Shown here in pieces: positions 6,569-14,815 of a stretch of 14,815 nt of DNA. Under the pieces are notes generated by a model. It saw only the letters and a program-made list of their open reading frames with translations, ran no database searches and was not told the DNA's origin. The stretch is from contig JAKORQ010000136.1 in the NCBI GenBank assembly GCA_029777755.1, positions 1 through 14,815 of the forward strand, written 5' to 3'. The DNA comes from Planctomycetota bacterium. GTDB lineage: Bacteria > Planctomycetota > Phycisphaerae > Tepidisphaerales > Tepidisphaeraceae. Both the position numbers and the translations under genes were made by a program. Each line of letters begins with the position of its first letter. Positions within the stretch are counted from its first letter, which is position 1.

Positions 6569-9500
6569 ATGATGGCGTTTACATCCCCAATCCATCTCGA
6601 GTACCTCTCGCCCCTGGCCGCACTGGGCATTTTTCTGCTATTGGGGATCCCTATCGTATTGCTGGGGATTCGCTCCCTTAATGGGCTTGGGCCTATCCGC
6701 AAATGGGTAGCCATCGTTGCGCGGCTGCTGGTACTGCTGGGGTTTGTCCTGCTGCTGGGCGGGATTCGCTGGCAGAGGGAGCACAAGCGGGTTGATGTCA
6801 TCGTCGTCCGCGACCTGAGCGATTCCACCTCATACGTGCGCGATCATCCCCAACCGACGCTGCGCGAATCGGTGAATGAGTTCATGCAGGCAGCGATGAA
6901 CGATCAGCGCAAGCGGCCTGAGGATGCCATGGCCGTCATCGGGTTCGCCGAGCGTGCCGTAATTGAGACGCTGCCGAGCACTCGCCTCGACCTGGGATCG
7001 CGCTCGATCATGGAAGGTGGCCGGGGAACCGATATCGCATCGGCCATACAGCTTGCCCTCGCGAGCATGTCCAACGATGCCATGCATCGCCTCGTGCTGA
7101 TCTCCGACGGCAATGCTACCGCGGGCAACCTTGATGCGGCCATCGAGGCGGCGGCCGCCCAGAATGTTCCCATCGACGTCATGCCGCTGCGCTACAGCGT
7201 GGACAGCGCCGTCATGATGGAGCGCTTCATAGCCCCCACCTGGCGGCGTGAGAATGAGCCGATGACGCTGGAGGTGATACTCCGCTCCACCGCCGATCGA
7301 CCCGTCGATGGCACGCTGGTCATCTTCCACCAGGGTTCGCCTGTTGATATCGACGCAGACACGCCGGGAATGCAGACAACGCGGCGAGTGACGCTACAGC
7401 CCGGTCCAAACAAGGTGGTCGCCAAGGTTCCGCCACTGGCCGGCGGTGTCCACAACTTCAGGGCGGTGTTTGATCTCGACGAGAGTGCCGCCGGCGATCC
7501 GCCGGTGCTCGTCGCCAGCGCCATGGATGCCTTCACCATCGTTCAGGGCGAAGGCTCGATACTGTACATCGACAATGTGCCCGATGGCGGCGGTATGGAC
7601 CTCCTGAACGCCCTTCGCCCCGAGGGCATCAATCTCGTTCGCGTCACCATCGACGACATACCGCGCGACCTGTTCGGGTTTCAGAACTATGACGCGGTGA
7701 TACTTGCCAACGTGCCCAGTGGCGCCGGCGGCGTGGACCAACAGCAGGACGGCATCCTCGCCACCTACGTCCACGATATGGGCGGCGGTCTGGTCATGAT
7801 CGGGGGACCGGATGCCTTCGGCGCCGGCGGCTGGCAGGGATCCAAGGTCGAGAAGATCCTGCCGGTGAACATGGATGTGCCAGCGCGAAAAGAGGTGGGC
7901 AAAGGCGCACTGGTGATGATCGTGCACGCCTGCGAGTTCGAGAATGGCAACTACTGGGGAACGCAGTGCGTGCTGAAGGCGATCGACGCCCTATCCACCT
8001 ATGACGAAGTGGGCATCATCACCTATGACTGGTCGAGGCACTCTTCGCAGTGGGATTTTCCCCTGCAGGTGAAAGGTGATGGCTCGAAGGCCAAGGCGGC
8101 CGCCAAGCAGATGCGGCAGGGAGACATGCCCGACTTCGAGGACTCGATGCGGGTCGCCCTGCATGGATCCGAAGGCCAGCCGGGTCTTAAGGACTCCGAT
8201 GCCCGGCACAAGCACCTGATCATCATCAGCGATGGCGACCCGATACCGCCGTCGCCGGAACTGATGGCCGAGTACGCGGCCGCCAAGGTCTCGGCATCCA
8301 CCATAAGCGTCTATCCGCATGACCTGAGCTCGACCCTACCGCCACCCACCATGCAGGCGATCGCCGATCAGCTCAAGGGGCGCGCCTACGGCCCTATCAA
8401 CAACACCTTTAACCAGTTGCCGCAACTCTTCATCAAGGAAGCGCGGATCGTTCGCCGGACGCTGATCCACGAAGACGCCAACGGAATACCGCTTGCCCTT
8501 AGAGATACCAGCAGCGTCGTGCAGGGACTGGAAGGAGAACTGCCGCCCGTCTATGGCATGGTGCTGACCACCAAAAAGAATGACCCACTGATCGACATGC
8601 CGATCGTCGCAGGTAAGGCGAACGATCCGCTGCTGGCGCACTGGCAGACCGGCCTGGGCAAGACGGCCATCTTCACCAGCGACGCAACGCGAAAGTGGGC
8701 GCCCAACTGGGTTGGATCCGCGGCGTTCGGCAAGTTCTGGGCGCAGGTGATCCGCTCGGTCGCACGCCCTCCCATGTCGCGCGACATGGACATCCAGACA
8801 CGCGTTGAGGGAGACACAATCCACATCCGCGCTGAGGCGATGGACCGCGACAGGCGCAGCATGAACTTCCTCAATGTCACCGGCCAGATCGTCGGCCCGG
8901 ACATGCAGACAAGGGACATCCAGCTCAACCAGACCGGCCCGGGCATATACGAGGCGGTGATCAGGAACGCTCGGCCAGGCGCCCACGTGGCCCGCATCAA
9001 CTACGTCGGGCCAAAGGGTGAATCAGGCTGGCAGGTGGCCGCCACGGCGATCAACACCAACCCGGAAATGCGCGAACTGCGCAGCAACGACGCCCTGCTG
9101 GAGCAGATCGCCCAGCGCACCGGCGGGAGAGTGCTGGAGCCATTTAATGTCGAGGCCGCCAACCTCTTCAGCCGGGAAGGTTTGAAGCGCACCGCGTCGC
9201 CGATGCCGGTGTGGGACATCCTGCTGCCGGTCGTTATGGCCTTGATGCTCATTGATGTCGCGATTCGTCGCGTGGCATGGGACTTCAAGGCCATCTGGCA
9301 CCGTACGGCGGCATACGTCAACAGCTTCCGCACGCAGCATCGCACCGCCAGCGAATCGGTCGATGCCCTGCGCCGCCTGCGTTTTGGCGCCCGTGAGCAG
9401 CAGCCCGACCAGGTGGCGCAAGCATCGCGTGAGGAGCCGATGGCCGAACGTCCCGATCCATCTCGAAAGTTTGAAGGCAGCGGGATTGAGGGAGACATCA

Positions 9501-9649
9501 ACCACGTGCTCGGCGGAGCAACGGCCGAGCCGCCGCAGAAGCCGGATACGCCGCAGCCGCAGGATACTGATGGCGCCGAGCACACCAGCAGTCTGCTGGC
9601 CGCCAAGCGCCGGGCACGAAGACAGATGGACAACAATGACGAAAAGTGA
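6569..9649 (+). CDS. Membrane VWA / glutamine amidotransferase-like protein
   Basis: The frame is open from 6209, but I place the start at ATG 6569 (or 6572). The part before it overlaps the upstream gene and does not look like protein, while MMAFTSPIHLEYLSPLAALG is the usual N-terminus. There is no clear Shine-Dalgarno. The product is 1026 residues. Two membrane helices lie at about 15-35 and 47-66. VWA domain 1 (about 76-205) has a full metal site: D82-x-S84-x-S86, T154 and D180. A class I glutamine amidotransferase-like domain (about 327-440, with GGGLVMIGGPDAFGAGGW) has no catalytic cysteine at the expected place. A second VWA-type domain (about 446-600) has lost the DxSxS motif (HACEFENGN instead). 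A third helix lies at about 878-898, followed by a charged cytoplasmic tail. It is probably a membrane partner of the MoxR ATPase 12 bases downstream. Confidence 0.85.
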   Translation: MMAFTSPIHLEYLSPLAALGIFLLLGIPIVLLGIRSLNGLGPIRKWVAIVARLLVLLGFVLLLGGIRWQREHKRVDVIVVRDLSDSTSYVRDHPQPTLRESVNEFMQAAMNDQRKRPEDAMAVIGFAERAVIETLPSTRLDLGSRSIMEGGRGTDIASAIQLALASMSNDAMHRLVLISDGNATAGNLDAAIEAAAAQNVPIDVMPLRYSVDSAVMMERFIAPTWRRENEPMTLEVILRSTADRPVDGTLVIFHQGSPVDIDADTPGMQTTRRVTLQPGPNKVVAKVPPLAGGVHNFRAVFDLDESAAGDPPVLVASAMDAFTIVQGEGSILYIDNVPDGGGMDLLNALRPEGINLVRVTIDDIPRDLFGFQNYDAVILANVPSGAGGVDQQQDGILATYVHDMGGGLVMIGGPDAFGAGGWQGSKVEKILPVNMDVPARKEVGKGALVMIVHACEFENGNYWGTQCVLKAIDALSTYDEVGIITYDWSRHSSQWDFPLQVKGDGSKAKAAAKQMRQGDMPDFEDSMRVALHGSEGQPGLKDSDARHKHLIIISDGDPIPPSPELMAEYAAAKVSASTISVYPHDLSSTLPPPTMQAIADQLKGRAYGPINNTFNQLPQLFIKEARIVRRTLIHEDANGIPLALRDTSSVVQGLEGELPPVYGMVLTTKKNDPLIDMPIVAGKANDPLLAHWQTGLGKTAIFTSDATRKWAPNWVGSAAFGKFWAQVIRSVARPPMSRDMDIQTRVEGDTIHIRAEAMDRDRRSMNFLNVTGQIVGPDMQTRDIQLNQTGPGIYEAVIRNARPGAHVARINYVGPKGESGWQVAATAINTNPEMRELRSNDALLEQIAQRTGGRVLEPFNVEAANLFSREGLKRTASPMPVWDILLPVVMALMLIDVAIRRVAWDFKAIWHRTAAYVNSFRTQHRTASESVDALRRLRFGAREQQPDQVAQASREEPMAERPDPSRKFEGSGIEGDINHVLGGATAEPPQKPDTPQPQDTDGAEHTSSLLAAKRRARRQMDNNDEK

Positions 9650-9661
9650 GAAAGGTGAGCT

Positions 9662-10684
<1,023 letters not shown>

Positions 10685-10705
10685 GCCGCTACAGAGGAAG
10701 AAACG

Positions 10706-10903
10706 ATGGCGCTTTACAAGATCCCGAAAAACTCAGGCAAGTTCACCGTGGTCACAGCCCGTGGCGGCCATTTCTGTGTCTGGAACAGGAAAACCGGCAG
10801 ACACGAGATAGCCATTCCCGTCCGCGACAGGAAACTGGCACAGGACATCTGCGAAAAACTAAACCGCGGCGACCACAACGGCACAATCGAAGTCCTGCAA
10901 TGA
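10706..10903 (+). CDS. Small conserved-looking protein, unknown function
   Basis: A 65-residue protein whose ATG at 10706 follows GAGGA (10695-10699), 21 bases after the moxR stop. It is rich in basic residues and strands at first (KFTVVTARGGHFCVWNRKTG), then has a helix (DRKLAQDICEKLNRG). I recognise no family. The good ribosome site, the tight spacing to moxR and the compact predicted fold favour a real gene. The repeat-bounded GxxExxY unit begins 12 bases after its stop, so before that insertion it would have been the direct neighbour of the DUF58 gene. Confidence 0.65.
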   Translation: MALYKIPKNSGKFTVVTARGGHFCVWNRKTGRHEIAIPVRDRKLAQDICEKLNRGDHNGTIEVLQ

Positions 10904-10914
10904 CGGAAAGAAGC

Positions 10915-10946
10915 GGAACACGGATGAACACAGATGAACACAGATT
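10915..10946 (+). repeat. Left inverted-repeat arm with 10-bp subrepeats
   Basis: It contains three consecutive 10-bp units, ACACGGATGA, ACACAGATGA and ACACAGATTA (10918-10947). The ATG at 10924 inside the arm is the likely start of the GxxExxY gene, so the arm also encodes its first residues, MNTDEHR. Confidence 0.8.
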
Positions 10947-11328
10947 AAATGACATCACACACCAGTGCATCGCGGCGGCGTTTGCGGTTTCGAACGAGCT
11001 TGGCTGCGGATTCCTTGAGAAGGTTTACGAGAATGCCATGGCTGTGGAGCTGCGCCGGCGTGGCCTGTGCGTGGAGCAGCAGAAGTCTGTGACTGTGTTC
11101 TACCAGGGCGAGCCTGTCGGCGACTACATTGCGGACATCGTTGTGAACAGCTGCGTGATACTTGAGCTGAAGGCCGTACGTGAGTTTGATCCTGTCCATG
11201 CAGCACAGTGCGTCAACTATCTGCGTGCTACAGGTCTTCCCATCTGCCTTCTGATCAACTTCGGTTCGCCCAGGGTGAAGATCAAGAGGTTCATACGTCC
11301 AGACCTACGAGCGTCGATATCTCGATAA
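10924..11328 (+). CDS. GxxExxY family protein (PD-(D/E)XK nuclease-like)
   Basis: I place the start at ATG 10924 (MNTDEHRLNDITHQ), inside the left repeat arm, giving 134 residues. The ATG at 10900, which overlaps the previous stop as ATGA, would give 142. The family motif G-F-L-E-K-V-Y (GCGFLEKVYENAM) is intact. GDYIADIVVNSCVILELKAV has the D...E-x-K pattern of the PD-(D/E)XK nuclease fold. Length fits the family (about 120-140). The biological role of GxxExxY proteins is not established, and nuclease activity is inferred from the fold. The 3' end is followed within 20 bases by the right repeat arm. It is likely transcribed with the surrounding MoxR operon. Confidence 0.85.
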   Translation: MNTDEHRLNDITHQCIAAAFAVSNELGCGFLEKVYENAMAVELRRRGLCVEQQKSVTVFYQGEPVGDYIADIVVNSCVILELKAVREFDPVHAAQCVNYLRATGLPICLLINFGSPRVKIKRFIRPDLRASISR

Positions 11329-11345
11329 CACGTGGTATAGGAGCG

Positions 11346-11377
11346 AATCTGTGTTCATCTGCGTTCATCCGTGTTTC
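11346..11377 (-). repeat. Right inverted-repeat arm
   Basis: The reverse complement of this stretch matches the left arm (10915-10946) with two mismatches. It ends 8 bases before the DUF58 start codon and includes a GTG at 11371 that is in frame with DUF58. Confidence 0.8.
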
Positions 11378-11385
11378 AAACAACA

Positions 11386-12282
11386 ATGAGCAACACAGTC
11401 GATGACAATCTCTTGCTTACGCCTGAGTTCATGCACCGGCTTGAGGGATTGGATGTGCTTTCGCGCAAGATCCTTGCCGGTAAGCTCAAGGGAGAGAGGC
11501 GATCGAAGCGGCGGGGGCAGTCGGTGGAGTTTGCCGACTACCGCAACTACGTCGTCGGGGACGACCTGCGCTTCATCGACTGGAACATCTATGCCCGCCT
11601 AGAGCGGCTGTTCCTGCGGCTTTTCCTGGAAGAGGAAGACTTGGCGCTATCGATCCTGATCGACATGAGCGCGTCGGCCGACTATGGCAATCCAAACACG
11701 GCGCTTTACATGAAGCGGGTGGCGGCCGCGCTGGGATATATCGGCCTGGTAAACTACAACCGCGTCTCGCTGGCCGCCATCACCGACACCATCTCGGCCG
11801 AGACCGGCCACATGCGCAGCCGGCGTCGCGTGCAGCAGATGCTGTCGTTCCTGCAGGATCTGAAGCCGGCCGGCACCAGCTTCCTCTCAGGCGCCTGCAA
11901 GCGCTTCGCCCTGGCAAATCGCGGCAAGGGAGTGTGCGTAATTCTCTCCGACTTCTTCGACAAGGGTGGGTATGAGAATGGTCTGCGCTACCTGGCTGGC
12001 GGGAACTACGACCTGTTCGTAATCCAGGTGCTGGCGCCGCAGGAGATCGAACCCGACCTGCAGGGTGACCTGAAGCTGAAGGATGTCGAGGATGGCGACA
12101 CGGCCGAGGTCTCCATCACCGCGCCGCTTATCAGGAAGTACAAGGAGAATCTCAACGCCTACTGCTCCGGCATCAAGGAGTATGTGACCCGTCGCGGCGG
12201 CACTTATCTGTTCACCAGCACGGCCGTGCCGTTTGATACACTGGTCCTGAACTACCTGCGCGAGCGAGGGCTGATCGGATGA
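11386..12282 (+). CDS. DUF58 domain protein of the MoxR operon
   Basis: I place the start at ATG 11386 (MSNTVDDNLLLTPEFMHRLEGLDVLSRK), giving 298 residues. The in-frame GTG at 11371 lies in the repeat arm and is less likely. The DUF58 signature is clear: RRGQSVEFADYRNYVVGDDLRFIDW (residues about 42-66). It is followed by a VWA-like metal site ILIDMSASADYG (D93-x-S95-x-S97) and the later strand VCVILSDFFDKGG. DUF58 proteins are regular partners of MoxR ATPases and are soluble in this short form. No Shine-Dalgarno is seen before the ATG (TTTCAAACAACA), which is unusual next to its neighbours. The gene overlaps the next one by four bases (ATGA). Confidence 0.92.
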   Translation: MSNTVDDNLLLTPEFMHRLEGLDVLSRKILAGKLKGERRSKRRGQSVEFADYRNYVVGDDLRFIDWNIYARLERLFLRLFLEEEDLALSILIDMSASADYGNPNTALYMKRVAAALGYIGLVNYNRVSLAAITDTISAETGHMRSRRRVQQMLSFLQDLKPAGTSFLSGACKRFALANRGKGVCVILSDFFDKGGYENGLRYLAGGNYDLFVIQVLAPQEIEPDLQGDLKLKDVEDGDTAEVSITAPLIRKYKENLNAYCSGIKEYVTRRGGTYLFTSTAVPFDTLVLNYLRERGLIG

Positions 12283-14270
12283 ACTGGCCACAGTTCCTCA
12301 ATCCCTGGACGGCACTGATCGCCACCGGCATCGTGGTGCCACTGCTGCTGGCGCTTTACTTTCTTAAGCTGCGCCGACAGGAGAGGGTCATCTCCTCCAC
12401 CCTGCTGTGGCGCAAGGCAATACAGGATCTGCAGGTAAACGCCCCCTTCCAGCGACTGCGGCGAAACCTGCTGCTGTTCCTTCAGTTGCTGCTGCTCCTG
12501 CTGCTGGGGCTGGCGCTTTCCCGTCCGGTGGTTCAGCACACGCCGGGCGCCGGCGAGGTGGTCGTCATCATGATCGACCGCTCGGCTTCCATGTCGGCCA
12601 CCGACGTCGGGGGATCGCGCCTTGAGGAAGCCAAGCGCCAGGCCATCGACCTGGTTAACTCGATGAAGCGAGGCAGCCGCGGCATGGTGATCGCCTTCGA
12701 TGAAACCGCGCATACCGTGCAGGCATTCACCACCGACACGGCCGCCCTGCGTCGAGCGATCAGTTCCATCACACCAAGCGACAAGTACTCGCGACTGAAG
12801 CTGGCGTTCCAATTGGCTGACGCCCAGCTTTCATTCATCCCCGAGCAGAACCGTCCCAGTTCCACGCCGCCGGACGTGTGGCTATATTCCGACGGCAAGG
12901 TGATGGACCTGAGCGAAGAGCTCACGCTGATGGGCAACCTCAAGTACGTGAAGATGGGCTCGGATGACGCGAAGAACGTCGGGATCGTGGCGATGTCGGC
13001 CAGGCGGAACTTTGAGCGTCCCAATGAAGTGCAGGTCTTCGCCCGATTGGCGAATTACGGCAGCGAACCGGTCACCACCGACGTGCAACTGAGCGTCAAT
13101 GACGAGATCAAGCATATCGCAACCGTCGAGCTGCCGCCCAAGCGCTGGTTCGACCCTGAGTGGAAACAACAGCATGCCAGTGAGATCCCGCCCGACTTCC
13201 AGACGCGCGACAGCGTCGAGTTCACCCTCGACCTCAAGGATGCGGCCGTTGTCAAGCTCCAGCATCTCTATCGTGAAGATGCCCTGGCCAGCGACGATGT
13301 CGTCAACATCATCGTGCCTCCCGCCCGCCAGTTGAATGTCATGGTGGTGACGGAGGGAAACATCTTCCTCACCCGCGCCATGCGCGGCATACCGACGCAG
13401 GAGCTGAAGGTCGTCAAGCCATCGGAGTACGAGTCAGCCATCCCGGATAACATGGACCTGATCGTCTTCGACCGCTACTTCCCCAGGGAGCTGCCGGATG
13501 CAGGCTCGTTCATCTACTTCGCCAGCACACCGCCGGAGTCGAAGCTAAAGCCGGTCGTTGAAGATGATGGCCGGATCAGGTTCCTCGGCGAGCCGCAGGT
13601 GATCGACTGGCGCCGCGAACACCCCATACTCAATGCCCTGCGCTTTAACGAACTCACGATACAGGAAACAATGCAGCTAGATTTCCCGCTGGAGTCGCAG
13701 GTGCTGATGGATAGCGATCGCGGGCCGCTGATGATCCTCTACCGCGAGGGGCGCAAGGCACACCTTGTCGTGGGCTTCGACATCTTGAGCAGCGACTGGG
13801 TCTTCAACTCCAGCTACCCCATATTCATGCTGCAGGCCACCGAGTACCTGGCGCTCTCCTCACAAGTAAACGTCCGTGAATCGCTGCCACCCGGGTCGTC
13901 GCCGACGATTGAGCGAACGCTGCTCAACCGCGTCGATCCGAACCTCAGGACATTGCGCATCAGTGGCCCGATCAATGCAACGATCAACGTGCCTGAAAGC
14001 GGCGAACTGGTTCTGCCGCCATTGGAGAAGGTCGGGCTCTACACACTCTCACCGGAGATTCCGGGCGCGGAGCAGCTCGCGGTGAATCTTCTTTCCGAGG
14101 AGGAGAGCAACCTGACGCCATCGGCCATTCCCCCCGGGCGTGCCGGGCAGGTTCTCTCAGCAGCTGCCGGCAAGTCGCGCCTGGAGCTCTGGTGGTGGAT
14201 CATCGCGGCCGCAGCCCTGCCGCTGCTATTGATCGAATGGTGGGTCTACACGCGGCGCGTCCACCTGTGA
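12279..14270 (+). CDS. BatA-like membrane VWA protein
   Basis: A 663-residue protein starting in an ATGA overlap with the DUF58 stop, so it is translationally coupled. Two N-terminal membrane helices (about 14-29 and 62-82) flank the BatA-type cytoplasmic loop with SSTLLWRKAIQDL. A VWA domain follows (about 94-230) with D100-x-S102-x-S104 (MIDRSASMS) and a second metal-side Asp in YSDGK (D205). A long, mostly beta region follows (about 240-625), then a C-terminal helix (about 636-658, WWWIIAAAALPLLLIEWW) and a short basic tail. It is probably the membrane-bound VWA partner of the MoxR/DUF58 pair. It is the last gene of the operon and faces ffh convergently. Confidence 0.9.
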   Translation: MNWPQFLNPWTALIATGIVVPLLLALYFLKLRRQERVISSTLLWRKAIQDLQVNAPFQRLRRNLLLFLQLLLLLLLGLALSRPVVQHTPGAGEVVVIMIDRSASMSATDVGGSRLEEAKRQAIDLVNSMKRGSRGMVIAFDETAHTVQAFTTDTAALRRAISSITPSDKYSRLKLAFQLADAQLSFIPEQNRPSSTPPDVWLYSDGKVMDLSEELTLMGNLKYVKMGSDDAKNVGIVAMSARRNFERPNEVQVFARLANYGSEPVTTDVQLSVNDEIKHIATVELPPKRWFDPEWKQQHASEIPPDFQTRDSVEFTLDLKDAAVVKLQHLYREDALASDDVVNIIVPPARQLNVMVVTEGNIFLTRAMRGIPTQELKVVKPSEYESAIPDNMDLIVFDRYFPRELPDAGSFIYFASTPPESKLKPVVEDDGRIRFLGEPQVIDWRREHPILNALRFNELTIQETMQLDFPLESQVLMDSDRGPLMILYREGRKAHLVVGFDILSSDWVFNSSYPIFMLQATEYLALSSQVNVRESLPPGSSPTIERTLLNRVDPNLRTLRISGPINATINVPESGELVLPPLEKVGLYTLSPEIPGAEQLAVNLLSEEESNLTPSAIPPGRAGQVLSAAAGKSRLELWWWIIAAAALPLLLIEWWVYTRRVHL

Positions 14271-14373
14271 ACATCCTGCTCTGCGATGGCAGGGTGTGGC
14301 GCTCGATCCATCACCATCCCCCTAAGGGAATACGAGCAGATCAGAAACTAGCGCAGTTCCACCGTAGATGGAG

Positions 14374-14390
14374 CGGGCAGTCTTCGCCCG
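14374..14390. terminator. Weak hairpin between the convergent operon and ffh
   Basis: CGGGC (14374-14378) and GCCCG (14386-14390) form a 5-bp stem with a 7-base loop between the two convergent genes. No T-run follows on either strand, so this is only a weak candidate for a bidirectional terminator. The rest of 14271-14416 shows nothing I can name. Confidence 0.2.
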
Positions 14391-14416
14391 TGGGAGTAAG
14401 GTGATCCTCGACGAAC

Positions 14417-14815
14417 TTATCGGCGCTTCTTTTTCTTCTTGTTTCGATCCTTCTTTTCCATGTAGGTCGAGCCCTTGGTCTTCAGCCCGAAGCCGGAGCC
14501 CAGGCCGGCCAGGCCGCCCCGCATCAGGCTGCCCATCATGCGCGCCTTGTTCATGGCGCTCATACCGCCAAAGGCCTTCATCATGTCACGGCTGGTCTCG
14601 AACTGGCGGATGAACTGCCCCACCTCATGCGGCTGCACGCCGGCACCGGCCGCAATGCGGCGACGACGATTGGCGTCGATCAGGTCGGGATTGAGCCGTT
14701 CCTTCTTGCTCATGGAGTTGTAGATGGCCTGCATCTTGACCACCTGCTTCTCCATCTCGCCTTCCTTGATGTTCAGCGAGCGGGTCAGCTCTCCCATGCC
14801 CGGCAGCATGTTCAT
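14417..14815 (-). CDS. ffh: Signal recognition particle protein Ffh, C-terminal part
   Basis: The visible 132 residues are the 3' end of the gene, which continues past the right edge of the window. They match the Ffh M domain: MLPGMGELTRSLNIKEGEMEKQ, KKERLNPDLIDANRRRRIAAGAGV, and VGQFIRQFETSRDMMKAFGG. The RRRRIAAGAG helix is the segment that contacts 4.5S RNA, and the Met-rich stretches form the signal-sequence groove. After the M domain comes a Gly-rich linker and a strongly basic tail (KKDRNKKKKKRR). Ffh binds signal sequences on nascent chains and delivers ribosomes to FtsY at the membrane. It is a core chromosomal gene, so the right edge of the window is likely ordinary chromosome. Confidence 0.95.
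   Translation of the reverse strand: MNMLPGMGELTRSLNIKEGEMEKQVVKMQAIYNSMSKKERLNPDLIDANRRRRIAAGAGVQPHEVGQFIRQFETSRDMMKAFGGMSAMNKARMMGSLMRGGLAGLGSGFGLKTKGSTYMEKKDRNKKKKKRR

Larger units (their letters stand above)
10915..11377. mobile_element. 463-bp GxxExxY unit bounded by 32-bp inverted repeats
   Basis: The left arm at 10915-10946 and the reverse complement of 11346-11377 agree at 30 of 32 positions. Between them lies a single GxxExxY gene. The unit interrupts the otherwise tight moxR - small gene - DUF58 - VWA order, which suggests insertion. No transposase is encoded, so movement would need help in trans, or the unit is domesticated. Similar GGATGAACACAGATG-type repeats beside GxxExxY genes are, to my recollection, common in environmental bacterial genomes. 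Confidence 0.65.

Overview
The window looks like chromosomal DNA from a Planctomycetota bacterium, probably of the Phycisphaerae type. This is inferred from the high-GC coding style, a MoxR/DUF58/von Willebrand A (VWA) operon containing a very large VWA plus glutamine-amidotransferase-like protein, and the lysine/arginine-rich tail on the SRP protein Ffh. No rRNA or tRNA was seen, so the taxonomic placement is only a suggestion.

Left part, about 1-2810: an accessory island. After about 365 bases with no convincing gene comes a tightly packed plus-strand cassette of two TIR-domain genes and a small membrane-protein gene, each with its own Shine-Dalgarno. All three are broken: a one-base frameshift near 390-397, a second near 1321-1327, and an in-frame TAA at 1787-1789. 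Convergent to it on the minus strand is an orphan gene of the small helix-turn-helix type that usually accompanies serine recombinases, which supports the region being a decayed mobile or defence island. Both TIR domains keep the W-x-x-E-L type motif that holds the NADase glutamate in TIR enzymes, so an intact relative could be a two-TIR plus membrane-effector defence system.

Middle and right, 2812-14270: seven plus-strand genes plus one inserted cassette. Two large uncharacterised proteins come first: a membrane-anchored protein of 591 residues, and a 527-residue protein with a coiled coil and a C-terminal DUF2325-like domain. Then comes the MoxR system: a 1026-residue membrane protein with two VWA-type domains and a GATase-like domain, the MoxR AAA+ ATPase, a 65-residue small protein, a DUF58 protein, and a BatA-like membrane VWA protein. 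In such systems the ATPase is thought to act as a chaperone or remodeller for VWA partners displayed at the membrane.

Between the small protein and DUF58 sits a 463-bp unit. It carries a GxxExxY-family (PD-(D/E)XK-like) gene and is bounded by 32-bp inverted repeats matching at 30 of 32 positions. Each arm is built from about three copies of a 10-bp unit. It looks like a mobile or domesticated unit that landed inside the operon and left DUF58 without a visible Shine-Dalgarno. The window ends in the 3' part of ffh on the minus strand, convergent with the operon.
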